Origin: Petrimonas sulfuriphila
GTDB lineage: Bacteria > Bacteroidota > Bacteroidia > Bacteroidales > Dysgonomonadaceae
Assembly (NCBI GenBank): GCA_038561985.1
Contig: CP073276.1
Span: 1,550,001-1,614,000 of the forward strand
Direction of reading: 5' to 3'
DNA: 64,000 nucleotides
Both the position numbers and the translations under genes were made by a program. The notes below the pieces were generated by a model. That model did not search any database. It was not told the origin of the DNA and was given only the letters and a program-made list of their open reading frames with translations. Below are positions 15,819 to 24,889 of the stretch, piece after piece (position 1 is the stretch's first letter; each line of letters opens with the position of its first letter).

Positions 15819-17453
15819 ATGAAAAAAATAAAATATCTGAGTATACTGATTACCTTGGTGGTTTTTACAGGTTGCCATGATATCCTCGACATCGAGCCTA
15901 AAGACAGGATAACGGGGATATGGGCCAACGAGGCGCTGGTGGAGTCTTACGTGAACGGTATGTATAACAGCCTTCAGCACGGATTTAGTGAGGCTTTATG
16001 GGGTTCTCTAACGGATGAATTGCACGATGTACACAATAACGGAGGAGCATGGACTGTTCAGCGAGGAGAATTGACTTCGGACAATATTTCAACATTGGGG
16101 ACAACAACTACACCTTATGTCAATAAATGGGGGTATGCTTATGCAAGGATAAGGGATATCAATGAATTTTTTGAAGAGATTGAGTCTTCCGATTTTGAGG
16201 AGGAAATCAGGGATCGACTGAAAGGTGAAATGAAATTTATACGGGCATATTTATATTCGGAATTATTGTGGAGATACGGGGATGTGCCGTTGGTCACACA
16301 CGTATTCGCGCTTGACGATGATTACACGACAGTGGCGAGGGATAGTTACGATAAAGTGGTGGATTTTATCGTAAAAGAATTGGACGAAGCCGCTTTGTTG
16401 TTGGGCAATAGTGAGATTAAAAAGGGGAGGGTGACACCCGATGCTGCTTTAGCGCTGAAATCCCGTGTTCTTCTGTATGCTGCAAGCCCACTAAATAATC
16501 CATCCAATGACCGTGCTAAATGGGAAAAAGCGGCACAAGCGGCACAAGTTCTCTTAGATAAAAAGTACACACTATACCCCGATTATAAGAATCTGTTTTT
16601 AGAGGATAATGATGAAATAATATTTGCAAGATATTTCACCAAGTCTCTCAATCACAATATAAATGGAGTGTCCGGTACGAATAGTCTATACGGGGGCGGT
16701 CATAATCATCCTACTGAAAATCTTGTGATGGATTATGAAATGGTGAACGGTGAATTCCCGTACAGCCTTGATGCTTCGAACAACATCATCGTGAATCCCG
16801 CTTCAGGATACGACCCAAACAATCCTTACCTGAACAGAGATCCGAGATTTTATGCTTCCATACTTTATGACGGATGCATTTTTCAGAATCATGAGATCGA
16901 AACTTTTGACGGTGGAATCGATTCTCCCCTAAGTAGCGTGGTGCCGTGGAATGCTACCATGACAGGATATTACCTTTATAAATTTATCAATCCTTCTAAA
17001 TCGGTAAATTTAAGAACCGATGATCTAAGCACCAATCCTTGGATATATTTTCGCTATGGGGAAATTCTTTTGAATTATGCCGAAGCTAAATTTGAATTGG
17101 GAGATGAAGATGCCGCAAGAAAATATATCAACCGGATTCGGGCAAGGGCAGGTATGCCTCCTGTTGACTCTTCAGGGCCCGATTTAAGAGATAAGATACG
17201 TCATGAGAGAAGAATTGAACTGGCTTTTGAAGGACATCGGTTCTTCGATGTCAGAAGATGGAAAATCCTTGAAGAGGTATCCATAAAACAAATCCTGGGG
17301 ATGCAGATTAAGAAAGCCGCGAACGGAGAGAAGAGTTATACTGTAAAAGTGGTTGCGCCGGTAGCATATTATGAACAACACCACCGGTTGCCTATACCTC
17401 GCACAGAAATTGACAAAAGTGGAGGGACGTTAATTCAAAACTCAGGTTATTGA
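15819..17453 (+). CDS. SusD/RagB family glycan-binding lipoprotein
   Basis: Surface lipoprotein that captures glycans and closes the SusC channel. The 544-residue protein has a lipoprotein signal (MKKIKYLSILITLVVFTGC, Cys at residue 19) and an N-terminal SusD-like domain with TPR helices (about 20-210). The RagB/SusD C-terminal domain carries RYGEILLNYAEAKFELGDE, INRIRARAGMPP and RHERRIELAFEGHRFFDVRR, the classic family block. It is immediately downstream of susC and upstream of the GH106 gene, defining a three-gene utilization locus. Confidence 0.95.
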   Translation: MKKIKYLSILITLVVFTGCHDILDIEPKDRITGIWANEALVESYVNGMYNSLQHGFSEALWGSLTDELHDVHNNGGAWTVQRGELTSDNISTLGTTTTPYVNKWGYAYARIRDINEFFEEIESSDFEEEIRDRLKGEMKFIRAYLYSELLWRYGDVPLVTHVFALDDDYTTVARDSYDKVVDFIVKELDEAALLLGNSEIKKGRVTPDAALALKSRVLLYAASPLNNPSNDRAKWEKAAQAAQVLLDKKYTLYPDYKNLFLEDNDEIIFARYFTKSLNHNINGVSGTNSLYGGGHNHPTENLVMDYEMVNGEFPYSLDASNNIIVNPASGYDPNNPYLNRDPRFYASILYDGCIFQNHEIETFDGGIDSPLSSVVPWNATMTGYYLYKFINPSKSVNLRTDDLSTNPWIYFRYGEILLNYAEAKFELGDEDAARKYINRIRARAGMPPVDSSGPDLRDKIRHERRIELAFEGHRFFDVRRWKILEEVSIKQILGMQIKKAANGEKSYTVKVVAPVAYYEQHHRLPIPRTEIDKSGGTLIQNSGY

Positions 17454-17542
17454 ATAAGGTTTTTCTTGTCATTTTAGAATAAGAAGTATCTTTATGTAAT
17501 GATTATGTGATATTTTTGCAGAAACTATTAAATCAACGAATA

Positions 17543-20500
17543 ATGAAAGCATATCTGTCGCGCCGAAAAGAACGATTTTTCTTTTTCTTTCTTTACAGCA
17601 TGTCCCTATTCTTTTTCTTTTCTTGTTTGAATCCACAGGAAAAAAAAGAATCGGAGAATGGTCTGTTAAGTGAAGAGGCGTTTAAAACGCCAGACAGGGA
17701 GTATTACCCCGAAACGTGGTATCATTTTATCGGTGGAAACGTTTCCAAACCGGGAATAACCGCCGACCTGGAAGCTATAGCTAAAGCGGGGATCTCTGGC
17801 ATTCAGTTGTTCCATGGCCAGTTCGGAGGAGAATGGCCCGGTGTTTCGCCTCAGATTCAGACCTTAAGTGAAGATTGGGACGAACTTGTACAATGGACGG
17901 CTGAAGAGTGCAAAAGGTTGAATCTGCGGTTTACCATGCAAAATTGTCCCGGCTGGTCGTATGCCGGTGGGCCGTGGATTGAACCGGAGAATTCCATGCG
18001 GCACCTGGTATATTCGCGGACAGACCTGGCCGGAGGTGTCGCGTCGGAGATAACCCTGGCAAAGCCCGGGAACATAGAGGAAGAGTGGCGCGATTACCGG
18101 GATTTGTTTGTGATCGCGTTCCCAACACCCGAAGGTGATACTGGCGCACGGTTGATCCCTTCCAGAATCACAAGCAATCGCTTCGGCTTGTCTTGGCGCG
18201 ATTGCCTGGTAGACCGGAAGACCCTCACGATCCCTCCTTCGGTGGATGAACCTACTGTCGTGGATATCACGTTTCCGGAAATAACTACCTTGCGAACGGT
18301 TGAATTTCCTCCCATAAATTCCTATTCGCATGCCCGGGTTTATTCACCGGGAGTAAAGGTAGCCGTTTACGCCAACTTGCCCGGTGAAAGGCGCCGGGTG
18401 GCATTTATTGACATGCCGGCTGCAAACTGGCAGGACGACCAACCCCTATCGATTGCCTGTGCAGAGACACCTTCCGATTCTTACCGGATTGAGATTTCCA
18501 ACCTGCATGAAATGACTTTGCCGTACATCCATTTTTATTCTGCTGCCCGTCAGCAGAACTGGGAGTCAGAAGCCGCGTGGACGTTGAGAAGGATTGTCAG
18601 GGAGGAATATCCACAACAGGATCCCCGCTCCTGGGTTGATCCCTCCACGATTGTGGACATATCCAATCATATGGATTCTTCAGGAAAACTTAACTGGACT
18701 GTTCCTGCGGGGAACTGGACCGTTCTTCGTATAGGACATGTCAATACGGGCCAGAAAAACGGACCGGCCCCTCCCGAAGCAACGGGCTGGGAGGCAACCA
18801 AACTCCACCCTAGCGGTATAAGAGCGAACTTTGATGGGTACGTCGGGCGTTTGATTAAAGGAGATGGAGCGCTGAAAGACGGATTGCTGCAAGGCGTCCT
18901 GCTGGATAGTTGGGAATGCAAGACGCAGACCTGGACGACCGATCTCGATAAAATATTTGATAATCAATGGAGTTACGCCCTTCGCTCCAGGTTGCCTGCC
19001 TTGTTCGGGTATGTGGTGGATAATCCGGAGAATACAGCGCGGTTTCTTCGTGACTGGCGCGTGACCCTCAACGATCTGCTGGTGGAAAACTTTTTTGGGG
19101 AGATAAAAAAGCTGGCCGATGAAAACGGATTGACGGTCTCTTTTGAGACGGCATCGGGTGATGTTTTTCCCGGAGATATTCTGGAATACTACAAACATGC
19201 CGATGTTCCCATGTGTGAATTCTGGCAGCCACGCTCGGATTCGTTTGTGGGGAGCATTGAATTCAAGCCGGTCAGACCGGCCGTCTCTGCCGCGCGGGGT
19301 TACGGAAAAAAGAGGGTGGCGGCAGAAGCGTTCACCTCTTTCAACCTTACTTGGGATGAACATCCCCGTTTCTTAAAAGACATTGCCGATGACCATTTTG
19401 CCAAAGGGGTGACCCATCTGGTTTTCCATACTTATACTCATAACCCGCGTACGGATTTCCTGCCTCCCGGCACATCGTTCGGAACAAAGATCGGTACGCC
19501 GTTCCTGCGCTTACAGACCTGGTGGCAGCACATGCCCCTGTTCACGGATTACCTGGCGAGGTGTAATTACATGCTGGAAACGGGAAACCCGGTATCGGAC
19601 GTATTGATGTATCTGGGAGACGAACAAAATCATAAGCCGCCCCAGTTACTTCCTTTCCCCGAAGGATATTCCTACGATTATTGCAATCCCGATATTTTGT
19701 TGAACCGCTTGTCGGTTAAGAATGGCAAGCTGGTCACTCCTGAAGGAATCCAGTACCGAGTGTTGTGGTTGTACGATTGCAGGAGGATGCTGCCGGAAAC
19801 GTTAGAAAAGATCGCTTCGTTCGTGGAAGCGGGGGTGATTCTTGCCGGAGATGCCCCGTCGGGTATAGCTACCTTAAGCGGTGGGGATGAAACAAAACTG
19901 AGGTTCGACAAAGCCGTCGGAAAACTGTGGGGAGACGGCTCGAAAAACATGCTTACCCTGGGGAAAGGGAAAGTTTACAATACATCAGATATAGCTACCG
20001 TTCTGACAGCGGAAAATATCCCGCCGGACATTCTTGCCCATTCCCCCGACCTGCGCTGGCTGCACCGCCAAACTGGTGAGTCCGGCATCTATTTCCTCTC
20101 AACCTCTCCTGAAAAGGGGTACCGGGGCTTGGCTTCTTTTCGTATCCGGGGAAATGCGGAACTTTGGGATCCGTTATCCGGGGAAATCGTTGCGGTAAAT
20201 TCCAACGTAAAGGATAATTACACGGAGGTTGAACTGGATATTCCGGCCGGAAGCTCCTGTTTTCTCGTTTTTAAAAATAGAAAATCGAATAAGCCGCTTA
20301 GACAGCCGCAACCAACGGAAAAGTTGGACTTAAGCCAGGCATCCTGGCAAGTTTATTTTCCCGGAGGGTGGGGAGTGGAAAACTCACCGGTGGTTACCCA
20401 AAAACTGATTGCCTGGAAAGATTTCCCGGTATCGGAAGAAGGGAAATCTTTCTCCGGGACGGCTACCTATGAGACCACCTTTACGTTAGACCGTAAGTCT

Positions 20501-20818
20501 GGAACAACGGCGTACCTCTTGAATTTGGGCCGGGTGGAGGTTATCGCCAGAATAAGGATAAACGGCCAGGAAGTTGGTACTTGCTGGACCTCACCGTACG
20601 TGCTGGATGTTACCCGGTATCTGCAGGAAGGAGAGAATAATTTGCAGGTGGAGGTAACCAGTACCTGGTTCAACCGGTTGGTGTACGATGCCGGGTTGCC
20701 TGAAGAAAGCAGGAGAACATGGACCATTGCGGGGCCCGAAGCCAAAGCCCCGCTAAAGGAGTATGGGCTTATGGGACCGGTTTCAATCGAGTTGGTCAGC
20801 CGCTACAAAAACAATTAA
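17543..20818 (+). CDS. GH106 alpha-L-rhamnosidase-like lipoprotein
   Basis: Predicted to release rhamnose from pectic or other rhamnose-containing glycans. The 1091-residue protein starts with a long hydrophobic lipoprotein signal (lipobox FFSC). The GH106 barrel region (about 45-760) has PETWYHFIGGNVSKPGITAD, KAGISGIQLF and LRFTMQNCPGWSYAGGPW near its start and SFETASGDVFPGDILEYY, CEFWQPR and AAEAFTSFNLTW further on. A C-terminal galactose-binding-like beta-sandwich (about 930-1085) has INGQEVGTCWTSPYVLDVTR. The ATG at 17543 gives the signal peptide. A TATTTTTG box at 17512-17519 may add a separate promoter. It follows susD by 89 nt. Confidence 0.85.
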   Translation: MKAYLSRRKERFFFFFLYSMSLFFFFSCLNPQEKKESENGLLSEEAFKTPDREYYPETWYHFIGGNVSKPGITADLEAIAKAGISGIQLFHGQFGGEWPGVSPQIQTLSEDWDELVQWTAEECKRLNLRFTMQNCPGWSYAGGPWIEPENSMRHLVYSRTDLAGGVASEITLAKPGNIEEEWRDYRDLFVIAFPTPEGDTGARLIPSRITSNRFGLSWRDCLVDRKTLTIPPSVDEPTVVDITFPEITTLRTVEFPPINSYSHARVYSPGVKVAVYANLPGERRRVAFIDMPAANWQDDQPLSIACAETPSDSYRIEISNLHEMTLPYIHFYSAARQQNWESEAAWTLRRIVREEYPQQDPRSWVDPSTIVDISNHMDSSGKLNWTVPAGNWTVLRIGHVNTGQKNGPAPPEATGWEATKLHPSGIRANFDGYVGRLIKGDGALKDGLLQGVLLDSWECKTQTWTTDLDKIFDNQWSYALRSRLPALFGYVVDNPENTARFLRDWRVTLNDLLVENFFGEIKKLADENGLTVSFETASGDVFPGDILEYYKHADVPMCEFWQPRSDSFVGSIEFKPVRPAVSAARGYGKKRVAAEAFTSFNLTWDEHPRFLKDIADDHFAKGVTHLVFHTYTHNPRTDFLPPGTSFGTKIGTPFLRLQTWWQHMPLFTDYLARCNYMLETGNPVSDVLMYLGDEQNHKPPQLLPFPEGYSYDYCNPDILLNRLSVKNGKLVTPEGIQYRVLWLYDCRRMLPETLEKIASFVEAGVILAGDAPSGIATLSGGDETKLRFDKAVGKLWGDGSKNMLTLGKGKVYNTSDIATVLTAENIPPDILAHSPDLRWLHRQTGESGIYFLSTSPEKGYRGLASFRIRGNAELWDPLSGEIVAVNSNVKDNYTEVELDIPAGSSCFLVFKNRKSNKPLRQPQPTEKLDLSQASWQVYFPGGWGVENSPVVTQKLIAWKDFPVSEEGKSFSGTATYETTFTLDRKSGTTAYLLNLGRVEVIARIRINGQEVGTCWTSPYVLDVTRYLQEGENNLQVEVTSTWFNRLVYDAGLPEESRRTWTIAGPEAKAPLKEYGLMGPVSIELVSRYKNN

Positions 20819-20825
20819 AATAAGT

Positions 20826-20861
20826 TAAAGTCGGTGTATTTTGTGCCGGCTTTAATTTTTT
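20826..20861 (+). terminator. Intrinsic terminator after the GH106 gene
   Basis: TAAAGTCGG (20826-20834) pairs with CCGGCTTTA (20846-20854) with one G-U pair, followed by a T-rich tract. It closes the susC-susD-GH106 unit. Confidence 0.7.
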
Positions 20862-20867
20862 ATCCTT

Positions 20868-20886
20868 TACTTTGTAGTTCAAAGTA
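20868..20886. promoter_or_regulatory. Operator-like inverted repeat overlapping the promoter of the HTH_34-CreD operon
   Basis: TACTTTG (20868-20874), a 5-nt spacer and CAAAGTA (20880-20886) form a perfect 7-bp inverted repeat 9 nt before the first start codon. The left arm is also the 3' part of a promoter -7 box (TTACTTTG, 20867-20874), so a protein bound here would cover the transcription start. The winged-helix protein encoded in the operon is the natural candidate. Confidence 0.5.
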
Positions 20887-20895
20887 CTTTTTATT

Positions 20896-21528
20896 ATGAA
20901 AAATATTGAAGCAATAGAAACTGTAAAAGAGATCAGGGCGATGATGGAGAAGTCGTCGAGGTTTATCTCTTTCAGCGGCACTTCCGCCATCCTTATCGGT
21001 TTGTACGCGTTGGCGGGGTCATGGATTGCCCGGAGTGTACTGACTTCGGTTAACTCCGTGCCGGACGGTTATTCCGCTCCGCCGTGGCTTGCTGTTGCGC
21101 CACAACTTATTATTACGGCACTGCTTGTGTTTGTCCTGGCATTGGGGACGATCCTTTTTTTCTCGGTACGGAAAGCAAAAAAGAGGCAGCAGTCTTTTTT
21201 TAACAAACCGGCTTACCGGACATTTTTCAACTTTTTCCTGCCGCTTACTACCGGAGGTATTTTTTGCCTGGCCCTGCTTCTCAATGGATACGTCGGGATT
21301 GTTGCACCAGTCATGTTGCTGTTCTACGGTGTTTCGTTGATCAATGCCGCCAAATACACCTACGGAAGTGTTTTCGGGTTGGGCTGCGCAGAGATAGTTT
21401 TAGGCCTGCTGTGTGCATTCTTTCCCGGAAAAGGCCTGCTGTTCTGGTCGGCCGGTTTCGGAGTCTTGCACATCCTTTACGGAATTTATTTCTACGTAAG
21501 CATCGAAAGAAAAGAAAGGTTATCGTGA
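20896..21528 (+). CDS. Uncharacterised multi-pass membrane protein
   Basis: The 210-residue protein has a short cytoplasmic helix (MKNIEAIETVKEIRAMMEKS) and about six hydrophobic segments (roughly 25-45, 75-98, 117-137, 142-155, 162-178, 183-202). I do not recognise a named family. Its stop codon overlaps the GTG start of the winged-helix regulator (GTGA), and CreD follows, so it is probably part of a membrane-stress or envelope module controlled by that regulator. Its function is unknown. Confidence 0.75.
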   Translation: MKNIEAIETVKEIRAMMEKSSRFISFSGTSAILIGLYALAGSWIARSVLTSVNSVPDGYSAPPWLAVAPQLIITALLVFVLALGTILFFSVRKAKKRQQSFFNKPAYRTFFNFFLPLTTGGIFCLALLLNGYVGIVAPVMLLFYGVSLINAAKYTYGSVFGLGCAEIVLGLLCAFFPGKGLLFWSAGFGVLHILYGIYFYVSIERKERLS

Positions 21529-21827
21529 AGGAATTTCTCGAAGATATTAACAAGGCTTTCGAAAGCAAGGTACGCCTGGGCATAATGTCGATGCTGATGG
21601 TGAATAATGAGGTGGATTTCAATACGTTCAAGGAAATGTTGGGCCTCACCGATGGCAATCTGGCAAGCCACCTCAAAACGCTTGAAGGATTGGGGTACAT
21701 TGAAGTGAAAAAGGAATTTATCGAACGGAAACCCCGGACAACATATTCCAGGACCTGTGAAGGCGAACAAGCCTTCAAGGAGCATCTGCAAGCATTGGAA
21801 GCATTTATTAAACAGGCAACCGATTAA
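21525..21827 (+). CDS. Winged-helix transcriptional regulator (HTH_34 type)
   Basis: The 100-residue DNA-binding protein matches the short winged-helix family with the pattern FESKVRLGIMSMLMV, NTFKEMLGLTDGNLASHLKT, LEGLGYIEVKKEF and RKPRTTYSRTCEG. It has no effector domain. I chose GTG at 21525, which overlaps the upstream TGA and gives a full-length domain; the in-frame extension to 21264 lies inside the membrane protein gene. It probably controls its own operon through the inverted repeat at 20868-20886. Confidence 0.85.
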   Translation: MKEFLEDINKAFESKVRLGIMSMLMVNNEVDFNTFKEMLGLTDGNLASHLKTLEGLGYIEVKKEFIERKPRTTYSRTCEGEQAFKEHLQALEAFIKQATD

Positions 21828-21855
21828 AAAAGCTTTATCTAACAAGTAAAAAAAT

Positions 21856-23238
21856 ATGGAAACAGAAAAACGAAACCTTATCGAGCGGTATTCTACAACC
21901 ATCAAGGCCTTTTCCGTGGCAATACTTACAGTGATGTTGCTTATTCCGCTGGCCATGATCCAGTCGCTGATCCGCGAGCGGCAGAACACCCGGCAGGGAG
22001 CAGTGCAGGAGATTACATCGAAATGGGGAGGGGAACAGACCGTTACCGGGCCCTGCCTTGTGGTTCCCTATGAGGAAATCAGGGTTGAGGACAAAAAGGA
22101 AATCACGGTAAATAGAAACTTGCTGGTGTTGCCCGAAACATTGGATGTAAAAATCTCCACACGGGTAGAAAAAAGGAAAAGAGGCATTTACGACGCATCG
22201 GTTTATGGCTCCGATATTGTTTTGTCGGGACAGTTTGATGGGTCGGTAATCACCCGGCAGAATGTACAACTTTCACAGGTTAAATGGGACGATGTGCGGA
22301 TTATTATCGGACTTTCCGACCTGAAAGGCATAAAAGACAATGTTTCGTTACAGAGCAATGGGCAGACCACAACCTTCGACCCCGGAATTCCTGTTGAAAA
22401 CCTGGAAACCGGCAGGGGAGAAGCGGGTAAAAATGCCAACATCACATACGAGTTGTTCCGTGTGGGATTGAACGCGAAAATGGATTCCCTCAATCCCGAT
22501 TCCGCCTTACAGGAAACGTTCCCTTTTACCGTTTCGTTAAAATTGAACGGTTCGCATGGGCTATACATCGTTCCTACGGGGAAAACTACCACTGCCGCCA
22601 TACGGTCGGATTGGGCAACACCCAGTTTCGACGGTGAATTCCTTCCCCAAACTCGGGATATAGATAAGGCGGGCTTTTCGGCAGAATGGAGGGTGCTTGA
22701 TCTTAACCGTAGTTTCGGACAGGCTATACGTTCCGACGACAGCAATGCCATTAATCAAATGGCATCGTCACGATTCGGGGTGCGGTTTATTCAGGCGGTC
22801 GACCAATACCAGCAAAACATGCGCAGTGTCAAATACGGCATCCTCATCGTCTTGCTCACCTTTGTGGTGGTTTTCTTTATAGAGCTGTTGCAAAAGAAGC
22901 CGGTAAACCCGTTCCAATATATACTTGTCGGGTTGGCTTTAGTGCTGTTTTATACCCTGTTGCTTTCCATGTCCGAATTGCTTGGGTTTAATCTCGCGTA
23001 CCTTGCGGCGGCGGTCATGACCACCCTTTTGATCATGTTCCACATGGGAAGCATCCTGAAAAGCCGTAAGAACGGTTTTTTGGTAGGCACATTGCTTGCT
23101 TTCCTTTACCTCTTTATATTCATTCTTATACAAATGGAGAGCTATGCCCTGCTCGTCGGCAGCCTGGGATTGTTTGCCATCCTGGCCGTGATCATGTATT
23201 ATTCGAAGAAAGTAACCTCTTCGCTGTTTTCATTCTGA
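21856..23238 (+). CDS. creD: CreD-family inner membrane protein
   Basis: CreD is a poorly understood inner membrane protein tied to envelope integrity and beta-lactam or colicin tolerance in enterobacteria. This 460-residue protein has one N-terminal membrane helix (about 16-36, LTVMLLIPLAMIQSLI), a large periplasmic beta-rich domain (about 40-320, with GPCLVVPYEE near the start) and five C-terminal helices (about 325-455). In enterobacteria it belongs to the CreBC regulon; here it is instead linked to a winged-helix regulator and a small membrane protein. Confidence 0.9.
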   Translation: METEKRNLIERYSTTIKAFSVAILTVMLLIPLAMIQSLIRERQNTRQGAVQEITSKWGGEQTVTGPCLVVPYEEIRVEDKKEITVNRNLLVLPETLDVKISTRVEKRKRGIYDASVYGSDIVLSGQFDGSVITRQNVQLSQVKWDDVRIIIGLSDLKGIKDNVSLQSNGQTTTFDPGIPVENLETGRGEAGKNANITYELFRVGLNAKMDSLNPDSALQETFPFTVSLKLNGSHGLYIVPTGKTTTAAIRSDWATPSFDGEFLPQTRDIDKAGFSAEWRVLDLNRSFGQAIRSDDSNAINQMASSRFGVRFIQAVDQYQQNMRSVKYGILIVLLTFVVVFFIELLQKKPVNPFQYILVGLALVLFYTLLLSMSELLGFNLAYLAAAVMTTLLIMFHMGSILKSRKNGFLVGTLLAFLYLFIFILIQMESYALLVGSLGLFAILAVIMYYSKKVTSSLFSF

Positions 23239-23571
23239 CCGCTCCAGCTCAACTGTAAAATGGCGCATGATGGGTTCTTCGTACGTAATGGAATAACCTT
23301 TTGTAATTTTGTCCCGCCGGTCGTATACGTTTTTGAGTGCTACTGCTACTACATCCATATGGTTGTTGGTATACGTCCGGCGGGGTATGGCCAACCGGAG
23401 AAGTTCCAGGGCCGGGTAACGGTTTTTGCGGGTTGTCGGATCGCGGTCGGCTAGTAAAGCTCCTACTTCCACGCCTCGGATTCCCGCTTCCATATACAGC
23501 TCGATACCCAGTGTCTGGGCGATAAATTCTTCCCTCGGTACATTATAGCAGGGATAAGGTTCAATTATGCA
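23230..23571 (-). pseudogene. tnaA: Tryptophanase remnant (C-terminal quarter)
   Basis: The frame reads NVPREEFIAQTLGIELYMEAG, then GVEVGALLADRDPTTRKNRY, LELLRLAIPRRTYTNNHMDV and EEPIMRHFTVELE. These match the last 110 or so residues of tryptophanase (about 460 residues, PLP enzyme giving indole, pyruvate and ammonia). The remaining three quarters, including the PLP lysine, are absent because hflX lies immediately upstream. Similarity fades before PCYNVP, near 23555. The stop overlaps the end of creD by 9 bp in convergent orientation. The frame is the same as hflX and is separated from it only by the hflX stop codon. Confidence 0.8.
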
Positions 23572-23619
23572 TTGAAGTAAGGGTAGCCGTCCCGGCGTTT
23601 GATATGGATATATTGCAGT

Positions 23620-24852
23620 TTAAATCTCCGTTTCTTCATCATAAGTCTGGTACAAGAAATCGTTGTATGGGAATCGTTGTATGTGAATTTCCCTGGCTCT
23701 TTCGTAGATGAGTGACTTAAGCTCTTCGATGTTAGTTTTTTCTTTTGCTGAAATAAAAATGGCGTTCTCGTTGAGTTTGCTCATCCACGACTGTTTCAGT
23801 TCTTCGAGCGATGTGTTTTGCCGGGTTTTGGGCGTTAGGTCGTCTTCCTCTTTTTCAACGTGCGAGAAAGCGTCTATTTTGTTGAAAACCAAAATCGTTG
23901 GCTTCTTGGTTTTATCAATTTCATAAAGTGTTTTTTCTACCACGTCGATCTGTTCTTCAAACGCAGGGTGTGAAATATCCACGACGTGGACGAGAATATC
24001 TGCTTCGCGCACTTCATCGAGGGTAGATTTAAACGACTCAATGAGGTTTGTGGGCAATTTACGGATAAATCCTACCGTATCCGTCAACAGGAGAGGAAGG
24101 TTTTCGATGGTGACTTTCCGTACAGTAGTGTCGAGCGTGGCAAACAGTTTGTTTTCGGCAAATACTTCCGATTTGCTCAGCAGGTTCATCAGCGTGGATT
24201 TGCCTACATTGGTATAGCCAACAAGAGCTGCGCGCACGAGTTTTCCCCTGTTTTTTCGCTGGACGGTCTTCTGTTTATCTATGTCTTTGAGTTCGTTTTT
24301 AAGGCGTGCAATGCGATCGAGAATAATTCGCCGGTCAGTTTCCAGCTGAGTTTCTCCGGGACCGCGCATAATGACACCTCCTCCTCCTCGCTGACGCTCC
24401 AGATGGGTCCACATTCTTGTTAAACGGGGAAGCAAGTATTGGTATTGTGCCAGTTCTACCTGTGCTTTCGCATGCGACGTCTGTGCACGCATGGCAAAGA
24501 TATCGAGGATAAGGCTTGTCCGGTCGAGTATCCTGATTTTCAGTTCTTTTTCAATGTTCCGGATCTGTTTTGCCGATAGTTCATCGTCGAAAATAACCAC
24601 GCCCACTTGGTTGTCTTCATCCAACACATACTCCGATATTTCCTGCAGTTTCCCCGTACCAACGAAAGTGACCGCGTTAGGCATATCCAATCGCTGAACG
24701 TAACGTTTGCCGGGAACAAGCCCGGCTGTTTCGGCCAGGAAAGCCAGCTCGTCCAGGTACTCGTTTACTTTCTCCTCGCTTTGTTCGGGCGTGATAAGCC
24801 CTACTAGAACAGCGTTTTCGTTTTTTATCTCACTTGTTATAAAATCTTTCAT
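23620..24852 (-). CDS. hflX: GTPase HflX
   Basis: Ribosome-associated GTPase that splits or rescues stalled 70S ribosomes under stress. The 410-residue protein has the HflX N-terminal domain (about 1-165), the glycine-rich linker QRGGGGVIMRGPGETQLETD and the G domain. The G domain shows G1 GYTNVGKST, G3 DTVGFI, G4 NKID and a C-terminal segment with SAKEKTNI. It is the last intact gene of a probable minus-strand unit mnmA, TRIC-like channel, beta-barrel, hflX. Confidence 0.95.
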   Translation of the reverse strand: MKDFITSEIKNENAVLVGLITPEQSEEKVNEYLDELAFLAETAGLVPGKRYVQRLDMPNAVTFVGTGKLQEISEYVLDEDNQVGVVIFDDELSAKQIRNIEKELKIRILDRTSLILDIFAMRAQTSHAKAQVELAQYQYLLPRLTRMWTHLERQRGGGGVIMRGPGETQLETDRRIILDRIARLKNELKDIDKQKTVQRKNRGKLVRAALVGYTNVGKSTLMNLLSKSEVFAENKLFATLDTTVRKVTIENLPLLLTDTVGFIRKLPTNLIESFKSTLDEVREADILVHVVDISHPAFEEQIDVVEKTLYEIDKTKKPTILVFNKIDAFSHVEKEEDDLTPKTRQNTSLEELKQSWMSKLNENAIFISAKEKTNIEELKSLIYERAREIHIQRFPYNDFLYQTYDEETEI

Positions 24853-24889
24853 TTTTCTCGCAGATTTTTTAGGCTATTAGGCTAGCCAG

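Noticed and set aside
21264-21524. Extension of the winged-helix gene to an upstream ATG
   Set aside because: It lies inside the membrane protein gene and encodes an unrelated, Arg- and Cys-rich stretch; the GTG at 21525 gives the complete domain.
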